This document shows, piece after piece, positions 44,687 to 55,118 of a stretch of 64,000 nucleotides of DNA. The position numbers and the translations under genes were made by a program. Each line of letters begins with the position of its first letter. Position 1 is the stretch's first letter. The stretch lies in NCBI RefSeq assembly GCF_001425485.1, contig NZ_LMQW01000012.1, positions 542,100-606,099 of the forward strand, read 5' to 3'. The DNA is from Aureimonas sp. Leaf427 (GTDB lineage: Bacteria; Pseudomonadota; Alphaproteobacteria; Rhizobiales; Rhizobiaceae). Under the pieces are notes generated by a model, which searched no databases, was not told the DNA's origin, and saw only the letters and a list, made by a program, of their open reading frames with translations.

Positions 44687-45689
44687 CGCGGCCTCCCTCT
44701 GGGTTGAACGAGCCCGAGCCATGGCCGAGCACGGCGCCGCTCGGTCCTTCGGCGGGAGCCTTGTCCGGCGAGGTCGCGGCGGGCGAAGCCGAACCGGCAT
44801 GGGTGGAGGCGCCGGAGAAGGTCGAGCGGGGTGCCGCCGTGCCGGCCGAGACCGGAGGCGATACGGGCGTGGAGGCGGCGCTGCCGCCGGCATAGGACCG
44901 ACCCTCGGAGCCGCGGACTGCACCGCCGTCGTTGCGGTAGAGATCGTCGTCGGTGCGATTCGGGCCATCGCGGCCGGACCCCGACCTGCCGTAGCGTCGG
45001 CCGTCGTCCCATTCGGAGCGCCCGCGAGCGGGCGAGCCCTGCTCGTGCTCGCCGGAGGCCCGGGCGAAGCGGCCGAGCGCGATGCCGGCCAAGGCCGCGC
45101 CGATGAGGAAGGTCGTCGGCTGGCGGCGGGCGAAGGAGGCGACGGAGCGCGACAGGTCCTGAAGGCTCCGGCCTTCGATGGCGCCGGTCGCCTGTTCCAG
45201 GCCGTTCGCGACCTCGCGCACGAGACCGGCCGCCATGGACTGGTCGCGCTCGCCGAGTTCGTCGGAGGCCTTGCGCACGGCGGCGGCGAAGTCGCCGATG
45301 CTGGAGGTGAGCTGGGCCTTGCCCTTCTCGACGCCTTCCGCGGCCTTCTCCCGGGCGGTCTCGCCGAGGCTGGAGACGCCCTGCTTCACCGATTCAGTGG
45401 CGGAGCTTAGTTCCGCCCTGGCGGAACCGGTCTCGCGGTCGACGGCGTTGGCGAAGCGGTCCTTCTCCGCGCCGGCCGATCCCGTCTGCCCGGCCCCGCC
45501 GGACGTGTCCTGCCCGGAATAGCCGCGCTGCCCGAAGGCGGTATCGACGGTCGGCAGCCTGTCACCGGACGCTGCGGGTCGGCCGTAGCCGCTCTGCGTG
45601 TTGCCGGCGGTCGCAGACCGCATGTCGCCCTCGGGCGAGCCGGTCGTTCCCGTCCAGCCCTCTGGTCGTTTTTCGAAGTCGGATGTCAT
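44676..45689 (-). CDS. Nutrient-deprivation-induced-like protein
   Basis: A 337-residue protein of low complexity with many Gly, Ser and Asp residues at both ends. The central region (about residues 75-190) is helical and includes SSATESVKQGVSSLGETARE, then RRQPTTFLIGAALAGIALGRF as a membrane-proximal stretch. This is the pattern of the rhizobial nutrient-deprivation-induced proteins. It forms an operon with the holin-X and DUF3618 genes. Function unknown; an envelope or stress role is inferred from context. Confidence 0.75.
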   Translation of the reverse strand: MTSDFEKRPEGWTGTTGSPEGDMRSATAGNTQSGYGRPAASGDRLPTVDTAFGQRGYSGQDTSGGAGQTGSAGAEKDRFANAVDRETGSARAELSSATESVKQGVSSLGETAREKAAEGVEKGKAQLTSSIGDFAAAVRKASDELGERDQSMAAGLVREVANGLEQATGAIEGRSLQDLSRSVASFARRQPTTFLIGAALAGIALGRFARASGEHEQGSPARGRSEWDDGRRYGRSGSGRDGPNRTDDDLYRNDGGAVRGSEGRSYAGGSAASTPVSPPVSAGTAAPRSTFSGASTHAGSASPAATSPDKAPAEGPSGAVLGHGSGSFNPEGGRDVR

Positions 45690-45699
45690 GACGGTCTCC

Positions 45700-45774
45700 T
45701 CAGCCGATACCCAGGAAGGACAAGATGGCGAGAACGACCACGATCAGCCCGATCAAATAGATGATGCTGTTCAT
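45700..45774 (-). CDS. 24-residue membrane peptide
   Basis: A tiny gene for a 24-residue, almost entirely hydrophobic peptide: MNSIIYLIGLIVVVLAILSF plus four residues. GGGAGA lies seven bases before the ATG. It starts the operon of the nutrient-deprivation-like, holin-X and DUF3618 proteins, ten bases upstream of the next start. Similar peptides occur in other rhizobia. Its role is unknown. Confidence 0.75.
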   Translation of the reverse strand: MNSIIYLIGLIVVVLAILSFLGIG

Positions 45775-46131
45775 GAAGGTCTCCCGTGAAAGGAGCCGAG
45801 GGGATCGCAGGCGCGATGCCGGCTCCGTGATGAGACCGTAAGGACGCCCGACCATGCCAGGTTCCGGCAAAGACCCGGTCCTGCCTATCGAAGGTCGAGG
45901 CCGGAAAACGAGTTCCGTCGGAACCCTTGCGGCCACGGCTGAAGCCTTGGCTCAGCCTCGCTGCGACCGCCGTCTTGCGCGACTTTGAGGGTCTTCATAT
46001 ATACCCAACCAGTCGCGGCGGGCTCGGCCACCCGAACCCCCGCCAACACAATCGTTTTTCAAAGTTTCCAGGGACCGCCCCGCAAACGCCTCATCGAGGG
46101 TCCGGGCGGTTCGCTCAAGAAGGAGAGCCCA
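45775..46131. other. Divergent intergenic region upstream of dnaK
   Basis: A 357-base gap. It carries the candidate heat-shock promoter at 45974-46002 and an unusually long dnaK leader of about 120 bases. No gene was recognised on either strand. Confidence 0.6.
45974..46002 (+). promoter_or_regulatory. Candidate RpoH (sigma32-type) promoter of dnaK
   Basis: CTTG (45974-45977) and CATATAT (45996-46002) are separated by 18 bases. This fits the alphaproteobacterial heat-shock consensus (CTTG, 17-18 bases, CYTATNT) except for one position. The dnaK ATG is about 125 bases further on. Confidence 0.6.
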
Positions 46132-48045
<1,914 letters not shown>

Positions 48046-48067
48046 TCTCTTCGGCCTAGCAGTTCGA

Positions 48068-48101
48068 AAGGCCCCGGCGGGACACCGCCGGGGCCTTTTT
48101 C
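48068..48101 (+). terminator. Intrinsic terminator of dnaK
   Basis: A 13-bp perfect stem AAGGCCCCGGCGG (48068-48080) with its complement (48085-48097), a GACA loop and a run of T residues after it. It should separate dnaK from the acyltransferase. Confidence 0.92.
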
Positions 48102-48234
48102 GTCGGCGTCCTGCGCCGCGAACGCCGCGAAAGCGCTCGTTCCGCGAAACCCGACCTTAATCTCGGCATAGTAATTCTCCGAGCGTCGAGCGCATCCAGG
48201 ATCTGGTTGTGGAGCCGCGCGAGGATTCCAGGCG

Positions 48235-49317
48235 ATGCACTACCGGATCTTCGACTGCTGGCGCCTGACCGCAGCGATCCTCGTCATGGCCTATCACTAT
48301 CTCTACTTCGCGCCGCCCGGCGGCGAGGTCTATATCGACGCGCTGCGCCGGCTCCTGCCGCTTCTCGACATGTTCTTCATGATCTCGGGCTTCCTGATCG
48401 CCGGCCGCTATGCCGGCAAAGTTTCGACGCCGCGCGACTACGGGCTTTTCCTGCAACGGCGCGTCGCGCGGCTCTACCCCTTGCATCTGGCGACCCTCAC
48501 CTTCTTCGCCGCGATCGGCGTCGCGGTGGCGCTCGGCCTCGTCGAGACGACCGAGCCGGAGCGCTGGAACCTCGCCTATCTGCCGCTCCACCTCCTGGCG
48601 CTGCATGCGCTGGGGCTGGAGGACGTGCTCGCCTTCAACTATCCGTCCTGGTCGATCGGGGCGGAGTTCTTCTGCTACGCGCTCTTTCCGCTGATCGTTT
48701 TCGTCGCCAAGCGCGCGGGGCTCGTCGGCCTCCTCGCCCTTTTGGCGATCTGGATCGCGGGACTCGAGATCGCCGGGCGCAACGGCCTGTTTCCAAACGG
48801 AAACTGGCTGGAGGCGGACTCGTCGGGCGCCTATCGCGCCTTCGCCGACTTCACGATCGGGGCGATCGTCGCCAGCCTTCTCGCACGCCGGCCCTTCGAG
48901 GTCTCCTCGCACGCCCCGGGGCTCGCCGCGCTCGGCTTCGCGCTGACGGCCATGCTCTGCGAGTGGAGCGGCTACATCGCGCTGGCCGGCCTTGCCCTCG
49001 CCATGCTCCTGACCGCGCTCGCCGAGACGGCGCGACCGGACTCGACGCGGCGTCTGGCGTTCCTCATGCCGCTCGCGCGCGTCTCCTTCGGGATCTATCT
49101 CATCCATCCGGTGATGGAGACGATCTTCTTCTCGATCCTCTGGAAGCGCGCCGTGCAGCCGATGGAGACGATCGGCTTCTACGCCTTCTGGCTGCTGCCG
49201 ATGATCGCGACCGTTCTCGTGGCGCTCGCTTCCGAGCGCTGGTTCGAGCGCCGGTTCGGCGCCTTCCTCGCCTCGGCGGGGCGCGCGCCCTCCCCGGCCA
49301 CGATCGCCTCGGCCTGA
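48235..49317 (+). CDS. Acyltransferase family (OafA/YrhL-like) membrane protein
   Basis: A 360-residue integral-membrane acyltransferase of the acyltransferase-3 family, with about ten hydrophobic segments. Typical signs are the N-terminal histidine in ILVMAYHYLYF, RRVARLYPLHLATL and the WSIGAEFFCYALFPL block. Such proteins O-acylate surface sugars or glycans. It sits between dnaK and dnaJ with its own spacing after the dnaK terminator. Substrate unknown. Confidence 0.9.
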   Translation: MHYRIFDCWRLTAAILVMAYHYLYFAPPGGEVYIDALRRLLPLLDMFFMISGFLIAGRYAGKVSTPRDYGLFLQRRVARLYPLHLATLTFFAAIGVAVALGLVETTEPERWNLAYLPLHLLALHALGLEDVLAFNYPSWSIGAEFFCYALFPLIVFVAKRAGLVGLLALLAIWIAGLEIAGRNGLFPNGNWLEADSSGAYRAFADFTIGAIVASLLARRPFEVSSHAPGLAALGFALTAMLCEWSGYIALAGLALAMLLTALAETARPDSTRRLAFLMPLARVSFGIYLIHPVMETIFFSILWKRAVQPMETIGFYAFWLLPMIATVLVALASERWFERRFGAFLASAGRAPSPATIASA

Positions 49318-49476
49318 AAACCACAGTCCGGAGAGGTTCGAAGCTGGGCCGTTCCTTCGGGCCTTGCGCTATGGTAACGCGCGGGATGCGTCACCACATC
49401 GGGGCTGGTGCGCCGCCGCAGGGCAGAGCCGCCGCCGCCCCGACTTGAACCGCCAGACACGACGGACACGAAGCCG

Positions 49477-50610
49477 ATGAAGGCCGACTATTACGAGATG
49501 CTCGGCGTCGCGAAAGGTTGCGACGAGAAGGTCCTCAAGACCGCCTACCGCAAGCTCGCGATGCAGTTCCACCCCGACCGCAATCCCGGAAACGCGGATG
49601 CGGAGGCCAAGTTCAAGGAACTCGGCGAGGCCTACGAGGTCCTGAAGGACCCGCAGAAGCGGGCGGCCTACGACCGGTTCGGCCATGCCGCCTTCCAGAA
49701 CGGCGGCGGCGCCGGGTTCCGCGGCGATTTCGGCTCGTCCATGGCCGATGTCTTCGACGACATCTTCGGCGAGATGATGGGCCAGCGGCGCGGGCGCGCG
49801 GGCTCCTCCGGCGGGCGCGAGCGGGGCTCGGACCTTCGCTACAACATGGAGGTCTCGCTCGAAGAGGCCTTCGGCGGCAAGACCGCCGAGATCGGCGTTC
49901 CCACCACCATCCAGTGCGAAGTGTGCAACGGCACGGGCGCCAAGCCCGGCTCGGCGCCCAAGGCCTGCCCGACCTGCGGCGGCGTCGGCCGCGTGCGCGC
50001 CGCGCAAGGCTTCTTCTCGATCGAGCGGACCTGCCCGACCTGCCAGGGGCGCGGCGAGATGATCGCCGATCCCTGCACGGCCTGCGACGGGGAGGGCCGC
50101 CTGCCCGAGGAGCGCAACCTTTCGGTCAACATCCCGGCCGGCATCGAGGACGGCACGCGCATCCGGCTGGCCGGCGAGGGCGAGGCGGGCCTGCGCGGCG
50201 GACCTGCGGGCGATCTCTACATCTTCCTCTCCGTGCGTCCGCACGAGTTCTTCCAGCGCGACGGCGCCGATCTCTTCTGCAAGGTCCCGGTCTCCATGAC
50301 GACCGCCGCGCTCGGCGGCTCGTTCGAGGTGACGACGCTCGACGGCGCCAAGACGCGCGTGAAGGTTCCCGACGGCACGCAGTCGGGCAAGCAGTTCCGC
50401 GTGAAGGGCAAGGGCATGCCGGTCCTGCGCTCGCCGCAGACGGGCGACCTCTTCATCCAGGTGCAGATCGAGACGCCGCAGAACCTCTCGCGCCGCCAGC
50501 GCGAACTCCTGGAGGAGTTCGAGCAGATCTCCTCCTCCGACAACTCCCCCCAGTCCACCGGCTTCTTCGCCCGCATGAAGGACTTCTTCGAAGGTCTCGG
50601 CGAAACCTGA
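49477..50610 (+). CDS. dnaJ: Molecular chaperone DnaJ
   Basis: A 377-residue type-I Hsp40. The J domain has [14 protein letters not shown] with the essential HPD triad. A Gly/Phe region follows, then the four zinc-finger motifs [24 protein letters not shown] and CTACDGEG, and two beta-barrel substrate domains. The ATG at 49477 ([11 protein letters not shown]) is chosen over the extended frame at 49408. It stimulates DnaK ATPase. The 160-base gap before it may hold its own promoter. Confidence 0.97.
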   Translation: MKADYYEMLGVAKGCDEKVLKTAYRKLAMQFHPDRNPGNADAEAKFKELGEAYEVLKDPQKRAAYDRFGHAAFQNGGGAGFRGDFGSSMADVFDDIFGEMMGQRRGRAGSSGGRERGSDLRYNMEVSLEEAFGGKTAEIGVPTTIQCEVCNGTGAKPGSAPKACPTCGGVGRVRAAQGFFSIERTCPTCQGRGEMIADPCTACDGEGRLPEERNLSVNIPAGIEDGTRIRLAGEGEAGLRGGPAGDLYIFLSVRPHEFFQRDGADLFCKVPVSMTTAALGGSFEVTTLDGAKTRVKVPDGTQSGKQFRVKGKGMPVLRSPQTGDLFIQVQIETPQNLSRRQRELLEEFEQISSSDNSPQSTGFFARMKDFFEGLGET

Positions 50611-50824
50611 AAGGCTTGCGCCCGGCGAGGCCTGAAAATTTCGCCGGGCGGTTCGACTTACATCCCTGTCTGTGTCGGAGCCGGTCTGCGCTGTCGGATG
50701 GATGCCCCGCCTATTCGGAAGCGAACGGATTGTCCGTTTCCTGTAGGAGATCATCGACGACGAGCCTTACGACCCTCAAATTTAATCGTACTGACAAAAA
50801 GCTATTGCGCCTCTCGCGTTTCGT

Positions 50825-51118
50825 ATGTACAAAAAGCTCGTGAGGATCGAATTCGACCCTGCCAAGAGCGATCGCAACGCGGCGGAGCGCGGCCTCCCCT
50901 TCGGCATGGTGTCGGACTTCGATTGGTCCTCGGCGGCATTCTCCGAGGACATTCGGAAGGACTATCCCGAGCGCCGCTTCGTTGCTCTCGGCTTCATCGG
51001 TGCCCGCCTGCACGTCGTCTGCTTCACGCCGATCGAGGGCGGTGTCCGCGTCATTTCCTTCCGCAAGGCCAACGATCGAGAGGTAGGTCGATATGAGCGA
51101 GAGACCCCTGACCGATAG
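50825..51118 (+). CDS. brnT: BrnT-family toxin
   Basis: A 97-residue ribonuclease toxin of type II modules. It begins RIEFDPAKSDRNAAERGLPF, has the central strand FSEDIRKDYPERRFVALGFI and ends with LHVVCFTPIEGGVRVISFRKAN, the standard BrnT scaffold. Its C-terminal codons overlap the antitoxin start by 26 bases. The module lies in a less GC-rich patch after dnaJ (upstream TTTAATCGTACTGACAAAAA), a sign of later acquisition. Confidence 0.92.
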   Translation: MYKKLVRIEFDPAKSDRNAAERGLPFGMVSDFDWSSAAFSEDIRKDYPERRFVALGFIGARLHVVCFTPIEGGVRVISFRKANDREVGRYERETPDR

Positions 51119-51602
51119 GGACGGCGAGGTTCGCGAACTGACCGTCGAGGACATGAAGCGCTTTCGGCCGGCTGCCGAGGTACTGCCGGCGGAGTTGATG
51201 GCCGTGCTGCCGAAGCGCAGGCCGGGTCAGCGAGGACCGGCCAAGCGGCCGACCAAGGAGTCCGTGACCATCCGTTTCGATCCCGACGTGATCCAGCGCT
51301 TCAAGTCGAAGGGTCCCGGCTGGCAGTCACGCCTGAACGACTTTCTGGTCGAGAGCCTGAGCCCGAACGGCACGCCGGTTCGTGCCATCCAAATTCTCGC
51401 GAAGCTGAATGGCCGGGGCCTGCCGTCCGCCTGGATGGAGGGCGAGTGGGACCGGTTCAGCAAGCGATTCAAAGCGATGCAGGTGCATCCAGAGTCCGAT
51501 CCTCACTTCGACAAGGAAGAGACCGCGACGCTCGATCGCTACTGCGACGAGGCCGGGATGATGACCCTGCAAGAACTGCAGTCGATGCGGATCGCCGGAT
51601 AA
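51093..51602 (+). CDS. brnA: BrnA-family antitoxin with extra C-terminal region
   Basis: A 169-residue protein. Residues 1-90 match BrnA: an acidic start, KRPTKESVTIRFDPDVIQRF, then GPGWQSRLNDFLVES, the ribbon-helix-helix dimer and DNA-binding part. Usual BrnA proteins are near 80-100 residues and stop about here. Another 78 residues follow, including AIQILAKLNGRGLPSAWMEG and a last part with DRYCDEAGMMTLQELQSM; these were not recognised. It should neutralise BrnT and repress the operon. The extension may be a novel domain or a fusion. Confidence 0.82.
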   Translation: MSERPLTDRDGEVRELTVEDMKRFRPAAEVLPAELMAVLPKRRPGQRGPAKRPTKESVTIRFDPDVIQRFKSKGPGWQSRLNDFLVESLSPNGTPVRAIQILAKLNGRGLPSAWMEGEWDRFSKRFKAMQVHPESDPHFDKEETATLDRYCDEAGMMTLQELQSMRIAG

Positions 51603-51907
51603 CGATCGCCTTCGACGCATGCCGTCCGGCCTTTGCGCCGGATGTATCGGCGGCCTTCGAGGATAGGCTACGCACCTTTGCAAACCCTCGCAGGACCGGG
51701 CCTTCCGCACCCATCCGGAGAAAAATCGACCGGTGGGCGGCATGCAAAAGTTTAAAGGTGGTTCTCTTCCGGTTCCGGCTCGACTAAATGTCCCGCCATG
51801 TCGCTTTCCCGACACGCATCGTCGCTAGGGAAGGCGCATGGGGCGGTCGCTCGATCGCCTCGGCGAAGGGGCGTCTTGCCCATGGGACGGAGTTCGATCG
51901 CAACGCC
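51603..51907. other. Intergenic region after brnTA
   Basis: A 305-base gap with no supported gene. A small hairpin CCGGCCTTTGCGCCGG lies at about 51628. Weak AT-rich patches near 51745 may belong to the promoter of the methyltransferase genes. Confidence 0.5.
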
Positions 51908-52522
51908 ATGTCAGCCCTTCCCTCCCGCCGCCTCGCCGACGATCCCTGCAACCGCTCCAAGGACGATGCCCGGTTCTTCCGAGGCTGGCTGAAGCGTCCC
52001 TTCGTGACCGGCGCGGTCTCGCCGTCCTCGCGCGCGCTCGGCCGGGCCATGGCGCGCTTCGTGCCGGATGCGGCGATCGAGCGGGGCGAGGTGGTGCTGG
52101 AGCTCGGCCCGGGCACGGGCGTCGTGACGCAGATGCTGATCGAGCGCGGGGTGCGGGAGGAGAGTCTCGTCCTCATCGAATATTCCGCCGAGTTCTGCCG
52201 TCTCCTGCGCGCGCGCTTTCCCAAGGCCACGATCGTCGAGGGCGACGCCTATGCGCTGGAGGCCGAGGCGGCGCTGGCCGGGCGGCGCATCGGCACGGTC
52301 GTCTCCAGCCTGCCGCTCTTCACCAAGCCGGACGCGATGCGCGAGGCGCTGATCGGCAAGGCGCTCGCCAGCGTCGCGCCGGGCCATCCCTTCATCCAGT
52401 TCTCCTATGCGCTGACGCTGCCGGTGAAGCCCGAACGGCTCGGCGCCGTGGTCGAGCTGAGCCCCTGGGTGAAGCTGAACCTGCCGCCGGCCCGCGTCAT
52501 CGTCTATCGCCGGCCCGCCTGA
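51908..52522 (+). CDS. PmtA-like class I SAM-dependent methyltransferase, copy 1
   Basis: A 204-residue methyltransferase. The SAM loop is VLELGPGTGVVTQML; FFRGWLKRPFVTGAVSPSSR and VVSSLPLF also fit the rhizobial phospholipid N-methyltransferase PmtA group, which methylates phosphatidylethanolamine. The start at 51908 is chosen by family length; a longer frame opens at 51788. A second homologous gene follows 58 bp later. Confidence 0.82.
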   Translation: MSALPSRRLADDPCNRSKDDARFFRGWLKRPFVTGAVSPSSRALGRAMARFVPDAAIERGEVVLELGPGTGVVTQMLIERGVREESLVLIEYSAEFCRLLRARFPKATIVEGDAYALEAEAALAGRRIGTVVSSLPLFTKPDAMREALIGKALASVAPGHPFIQFSYALTLPVKPERLGAVVELSPWVKLNLPPARVIVYRRPA

Positions 52523-52580
52523 GAATCTCCGCCTGTTTGAAATTCCCGTCCGCCCGAGACCCTCGAACGTGAGCAGCCCC

Positions 52581-53183
52581 ATGACCGAAACGTCGGACCG
52601 CGGCGATTTCGCCCGCTTCTTCGCCACCTGGATTCGTCATCCGCTGAAGCTCGGCGCCGTCGCGCCCTCCTCGCCGGCCTATTGCCGGACGATGGTGGAG
52701 GCCGCGGCCACCGGCATCGAGGGGCCGGTGCTCGAACTCGGGCCCGGTCTCGGCGTCGTGACGCGCGCCCTTCTCGACAAGGGCGTCGAGCCCTCGCGCA
52801 TCACCTCGATCGAATACGAGAAGAGCTTCGCGGACGTCCTGAAGACGCGCTTTCCGACGGTCAACGTCGTGGAGGGCGACGGCTTCGACCTCGACAAGAC
52901 GCTCGGCACGGCGCCGAAGACGCGCTTTGCCGCCATTCTCTTCGCGATCCCGATCCTCAACATGGCGCAGGCGCAGCGCCAGGCCCTGTTCACGCGCTAT
53001 TTCGAGCGCCTCCTGCCCGGCGGCAACCTCACGCAGCTCTCCTATCTGCCGACCGCGCCCGTGAAGCCCGTGCCCGGCGTCTTCACCGTCTCCTCCTCGC
53101 CGATCGTCTGGTCCAACATCCCGCCCGCCCGGGTCTGGATCTATTCGCAGGACACGGGTCCGCGAGCCGCCGGGGCCCGATGA
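52581..53183 (+). CDS. PmtA-like class I SAM-dependent methyltransferase, copy 2
   Basis: A 200-residue paralogue of the preceding gene: ARFFATWIRHPLKLGAVAPS, SAM loop VLELGPGLGVVTRAL and a conserved ending NIPPARVWIY. The two copies are clearly related but diverged. It could methylate phosphatidylethanolamine or its mono-methyl form, giving a two-enzyme route to phosphatidylcholine (inference). Its stop overlaps the ATG of the next gene (ATGA). A GTG at 52569 is an alternative start. Confidence 0.82.
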   Translation: MTETSDRGDFARFFATWIRHPLKLGAVAPSSPAYCRTMVEAAATGIEGPVLELGPGLGVVTRALLDKGVEPSRITSIEYEKSFADVLKTRFPTVNVVEGDGFDLDKTLGTAPKTRFAAILFAIPILNMAQAQRQALFTRYFERLLPGGNLTQLSYLPTAPVKPVPGVFTVSSSPIVWSNIPPARVWIYSQDTGPRAAGAR

Positions 53184-53767
53184 GCCCGCGCATCCTCGTC
53201 ATCGCGGGATCGCTGCGCGCGGGCTCGCACAACCGGCGTCTCGCCGCCGAGGCGACGAGGCTCCTCGCGCAGCGGACGACCGACGTCTCCGTGCTCGACC
53301 TTGCCGACCACGCGCTTCCGATCTTCGATGCGGACATGGAGGCCGCGGACGGGCTGCCGGCGGCGGCGATCCAACTGGCCGAGCGGATCGAGGCGCAGGA
53401 CGGGCTTCTCCTCGTCAGCCCCGAATACAACGCCTCCGTCTCGCCGCTTCTGAAGAACGCGATCGACTGGGCGAGCCGGGTGCGCAAGGTGAAGGGTCGC
53501 CCGGTCCAGCCCTTCAAGGACCTCGTCGTCGGCCTCGCCGCCGCCTCGCCCGGCCGCCTCGGAGGCCTGCGCGGGCTCCAGGCGCTGCGCGCGGTCTGCC
53601 AGTCGCTGGGCGCGGAGGTTCTCACTGCGCAGGTGACGCTGGCCGATGCCGGCAATGCCTTCGACGAGGACGACCACCTGACCGACGACCATGCCCGCCT
53701 CTCGCTGGAGCGGCTGGTCGAGGCCCTGCACGAGCATTCGCAGGCACTGGGGCGGCACACGCCCTAG
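53180..53767 (+). CDS. NADPH-dependent FMN reductase family protein
   Basis: A 195-residue flavodoxin-fold protein: ILVIAGSLRAGSHNRRLA (FMN phosphate loop), VSPEYNASVSPLLKNAIDW (isoalloxazine loop) and GRLGGLRGL near residue 120. The family includes chromate and quinone reductases. ATGA overlap couples it to the second methyltransferase gene. It ends with SQALGRHTP, soon before an unrelated unit. Confidence 0.9.
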   Translation: MSPRILVIAGSLRAGSHNRRLAAEATRLLAQRTTDVSVLDLADHALPIFDADMEAADGLPAAAIQLAERIEAQDGLLLVSPEYNASVSPLLKNAIDWASRVRKVKGRPVQPFKDLVVGLAAASPGRLGGLRGLQALRAVCQSLGAEVLTAQVTLADAGNAFDEDDHLTDDHARLSLERLVEALHEHSQALGRHTP

Positions 53768-53957
53768 CTTACGAGCACGCCCGGCCGACGCGTAGCGCAT
53801 CGGGTGCGGCTCTTCGCCGTTAGCCATGTCCCCAGCCGGTGCTTGAGATCGCCGGACCCATCGGAAATAATGGCCGGATCGAACGCGTCCGGCCACGGCG
53901 TTGCGCGTCTGCAGGCCGACCTCCCGGACGGGGCGGGCCGATTGTCGGGACATCGGG

Positions 53958-55109
53958 ATGAGCGATCCAGCCAAAGCCGCCACGACCTACAACCGGGTCG
54001 GCGTCGGCGATCCCGCCCCCTGGTTCCGCCAGTCCTGCAGCAACAATCCCAACTTCACCTTCAGCACGGTCGGCGGGCGCTACATCGTCCTCGGCTTCTT
54101 CGTGACCGGCGCCGATGACGCCTCGCAGGCGCTCCTGAAGGCGGTCGACGCGAACCGCGATCTCTTCGACGACCAGCGCATGTCCTTCTTCGGCGTCACG
54201 ACGGACCCGGAGGACCAGAGCCTCGGCCGGGTGCGGGAGAACCTTCCGGGCATCCGCCATTTCTGGGATTTCGACGGCTCGGTCAGCGGCACCTACGGCG
54301 CCATCCCGGTGAATTCGGAAGGCCGAAAGGTGCGTGCCCAGCGCTTCTGTCTCGTTCTCGACCCGGCCTTGCGGGTCATGGCCAAGTTTCCGATGACGCG
54401 GGGCGAGACGGACTTCTCGGCGCTGTTCGACTATCTGAAGGCCCTGCCCCCGGTCGACCGCTATGCGGGCTTCGAGATACCGTCGCCGATCCTCGTCCTT
54501 CCCAACGTCTTCGAGCCCGAACTCTGCAGGCGCCTCATCGAGACCTACGAGACGGAAGGCGGCGTCGAGTCCGGCTTCATGCGCGAGGTGGACGGCAAGA
54601 CGGTGCGGATCGAGGACCACAACCACAAGCGCCGGCGCGACTGCACGATCACCGATCCCGACCTGATCGCGGCGATTCAGGCCCGCATTCACCGGCGGGT
54701 CGGCACGGAGATCAAGAAGGTCTATTCCTTCTCCGCGACGCGCATGGAGCGCTATATCGTCGGCTGCTACGCGGCCGAGGACAACGCGCATTTCCGCGCC
54801 CATCGCGACAACACGACGACCGGCACCGCCCATCGCCGCTTCGCCGTCTCGATCAATCTCAACAGCGACTTTGCCGGCGGCGAGGTCAGCTTCCCCGAAT
54901 ATGGCTCGCGCAGCTACAAGGCGCCGCCCGGCGGGGCGGTGATCTTCCCGTGCGCGCTTCTCCATGCGGTCTCGAAGGTGACGGAGGGCCGGCGCTACGC
55001 GTTCCTGCCCTTCCTCTACGACGAGGAGGCCGCGCGCATCCGCGAGGAGAACGCGCGGTTCCTGGAAGGCGGAAGCTCCTATCGCGCCGGGCGCCCGAAC
55101 GCGGCCTGA
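53958..55109 (+). CDS. Redoxin-like domain fused to a 2OG-Fe(II) oxygenase (PKHD-type)
   Basis: A 383-residue two-domain protein. Residues 15-165 look like the AhpC/TSA peroxiredoxin fold (GDPAPWFRQSC, then YIVLGFFVTG and FGVTTDPED). However, the peroxidatic Cys expected right after the FFVTG strand is replaced by ADDASQALL. Cys27 is the only early cysteine. Residues 180-370 are a 2-oxoglutarate dioxygenase of the prolyl 4-hydroxylase type with His282, Asp284 (HRD), His336 and Arg346. The start at 53958 is chosen because the first 19 codons of the frame precede the fold. It may oxidise a protein or a small molecule; no partner is obvious. Confidence 0.85.
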   Translation: MSDPAKAATTYNRVGVGDPAPWFRQSCSNNPNFTFSTVGGRYIVLGFFVTGADDASQALLKAVDANRDLFDDQRMSFFGVTTDPEDQSLGRVRENLPGIRHFWDFDGSVSGTYGAIPVNSEGRKVRAQRFCLVLDPALRVMAKFPMTRGETDFSALFDYLKALPPVDRYAGFEIPSPILVLPNVFEPELCRRLIETYETEGGVESGFMREVDGKTVRIEDHNHKRRRDCTITDPDLIAAIQARIHRRVGTEIKKVYSFSATRMERYIVGCYAAEDNAHFRAHRDNTTTGTAHRRFAVSINLNSDFAGGEVSFPEYGSRSYKAPPGGAVIFPCALLHAVSKVTEGRRYAFLPFLYDEEAARIREENARFLEGGSSYRAGRPNAA

Positions 55110-55118
55110 GCGACGAGC

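Noticed and set aside
50620-50649. Intrinsic terminator after dnaJ
   Set aside because: A 9-bp stem (GCCCGGCGA/TCGCCGGGC) with a 12-base loop exists, but there is no T-run; too weak to call.
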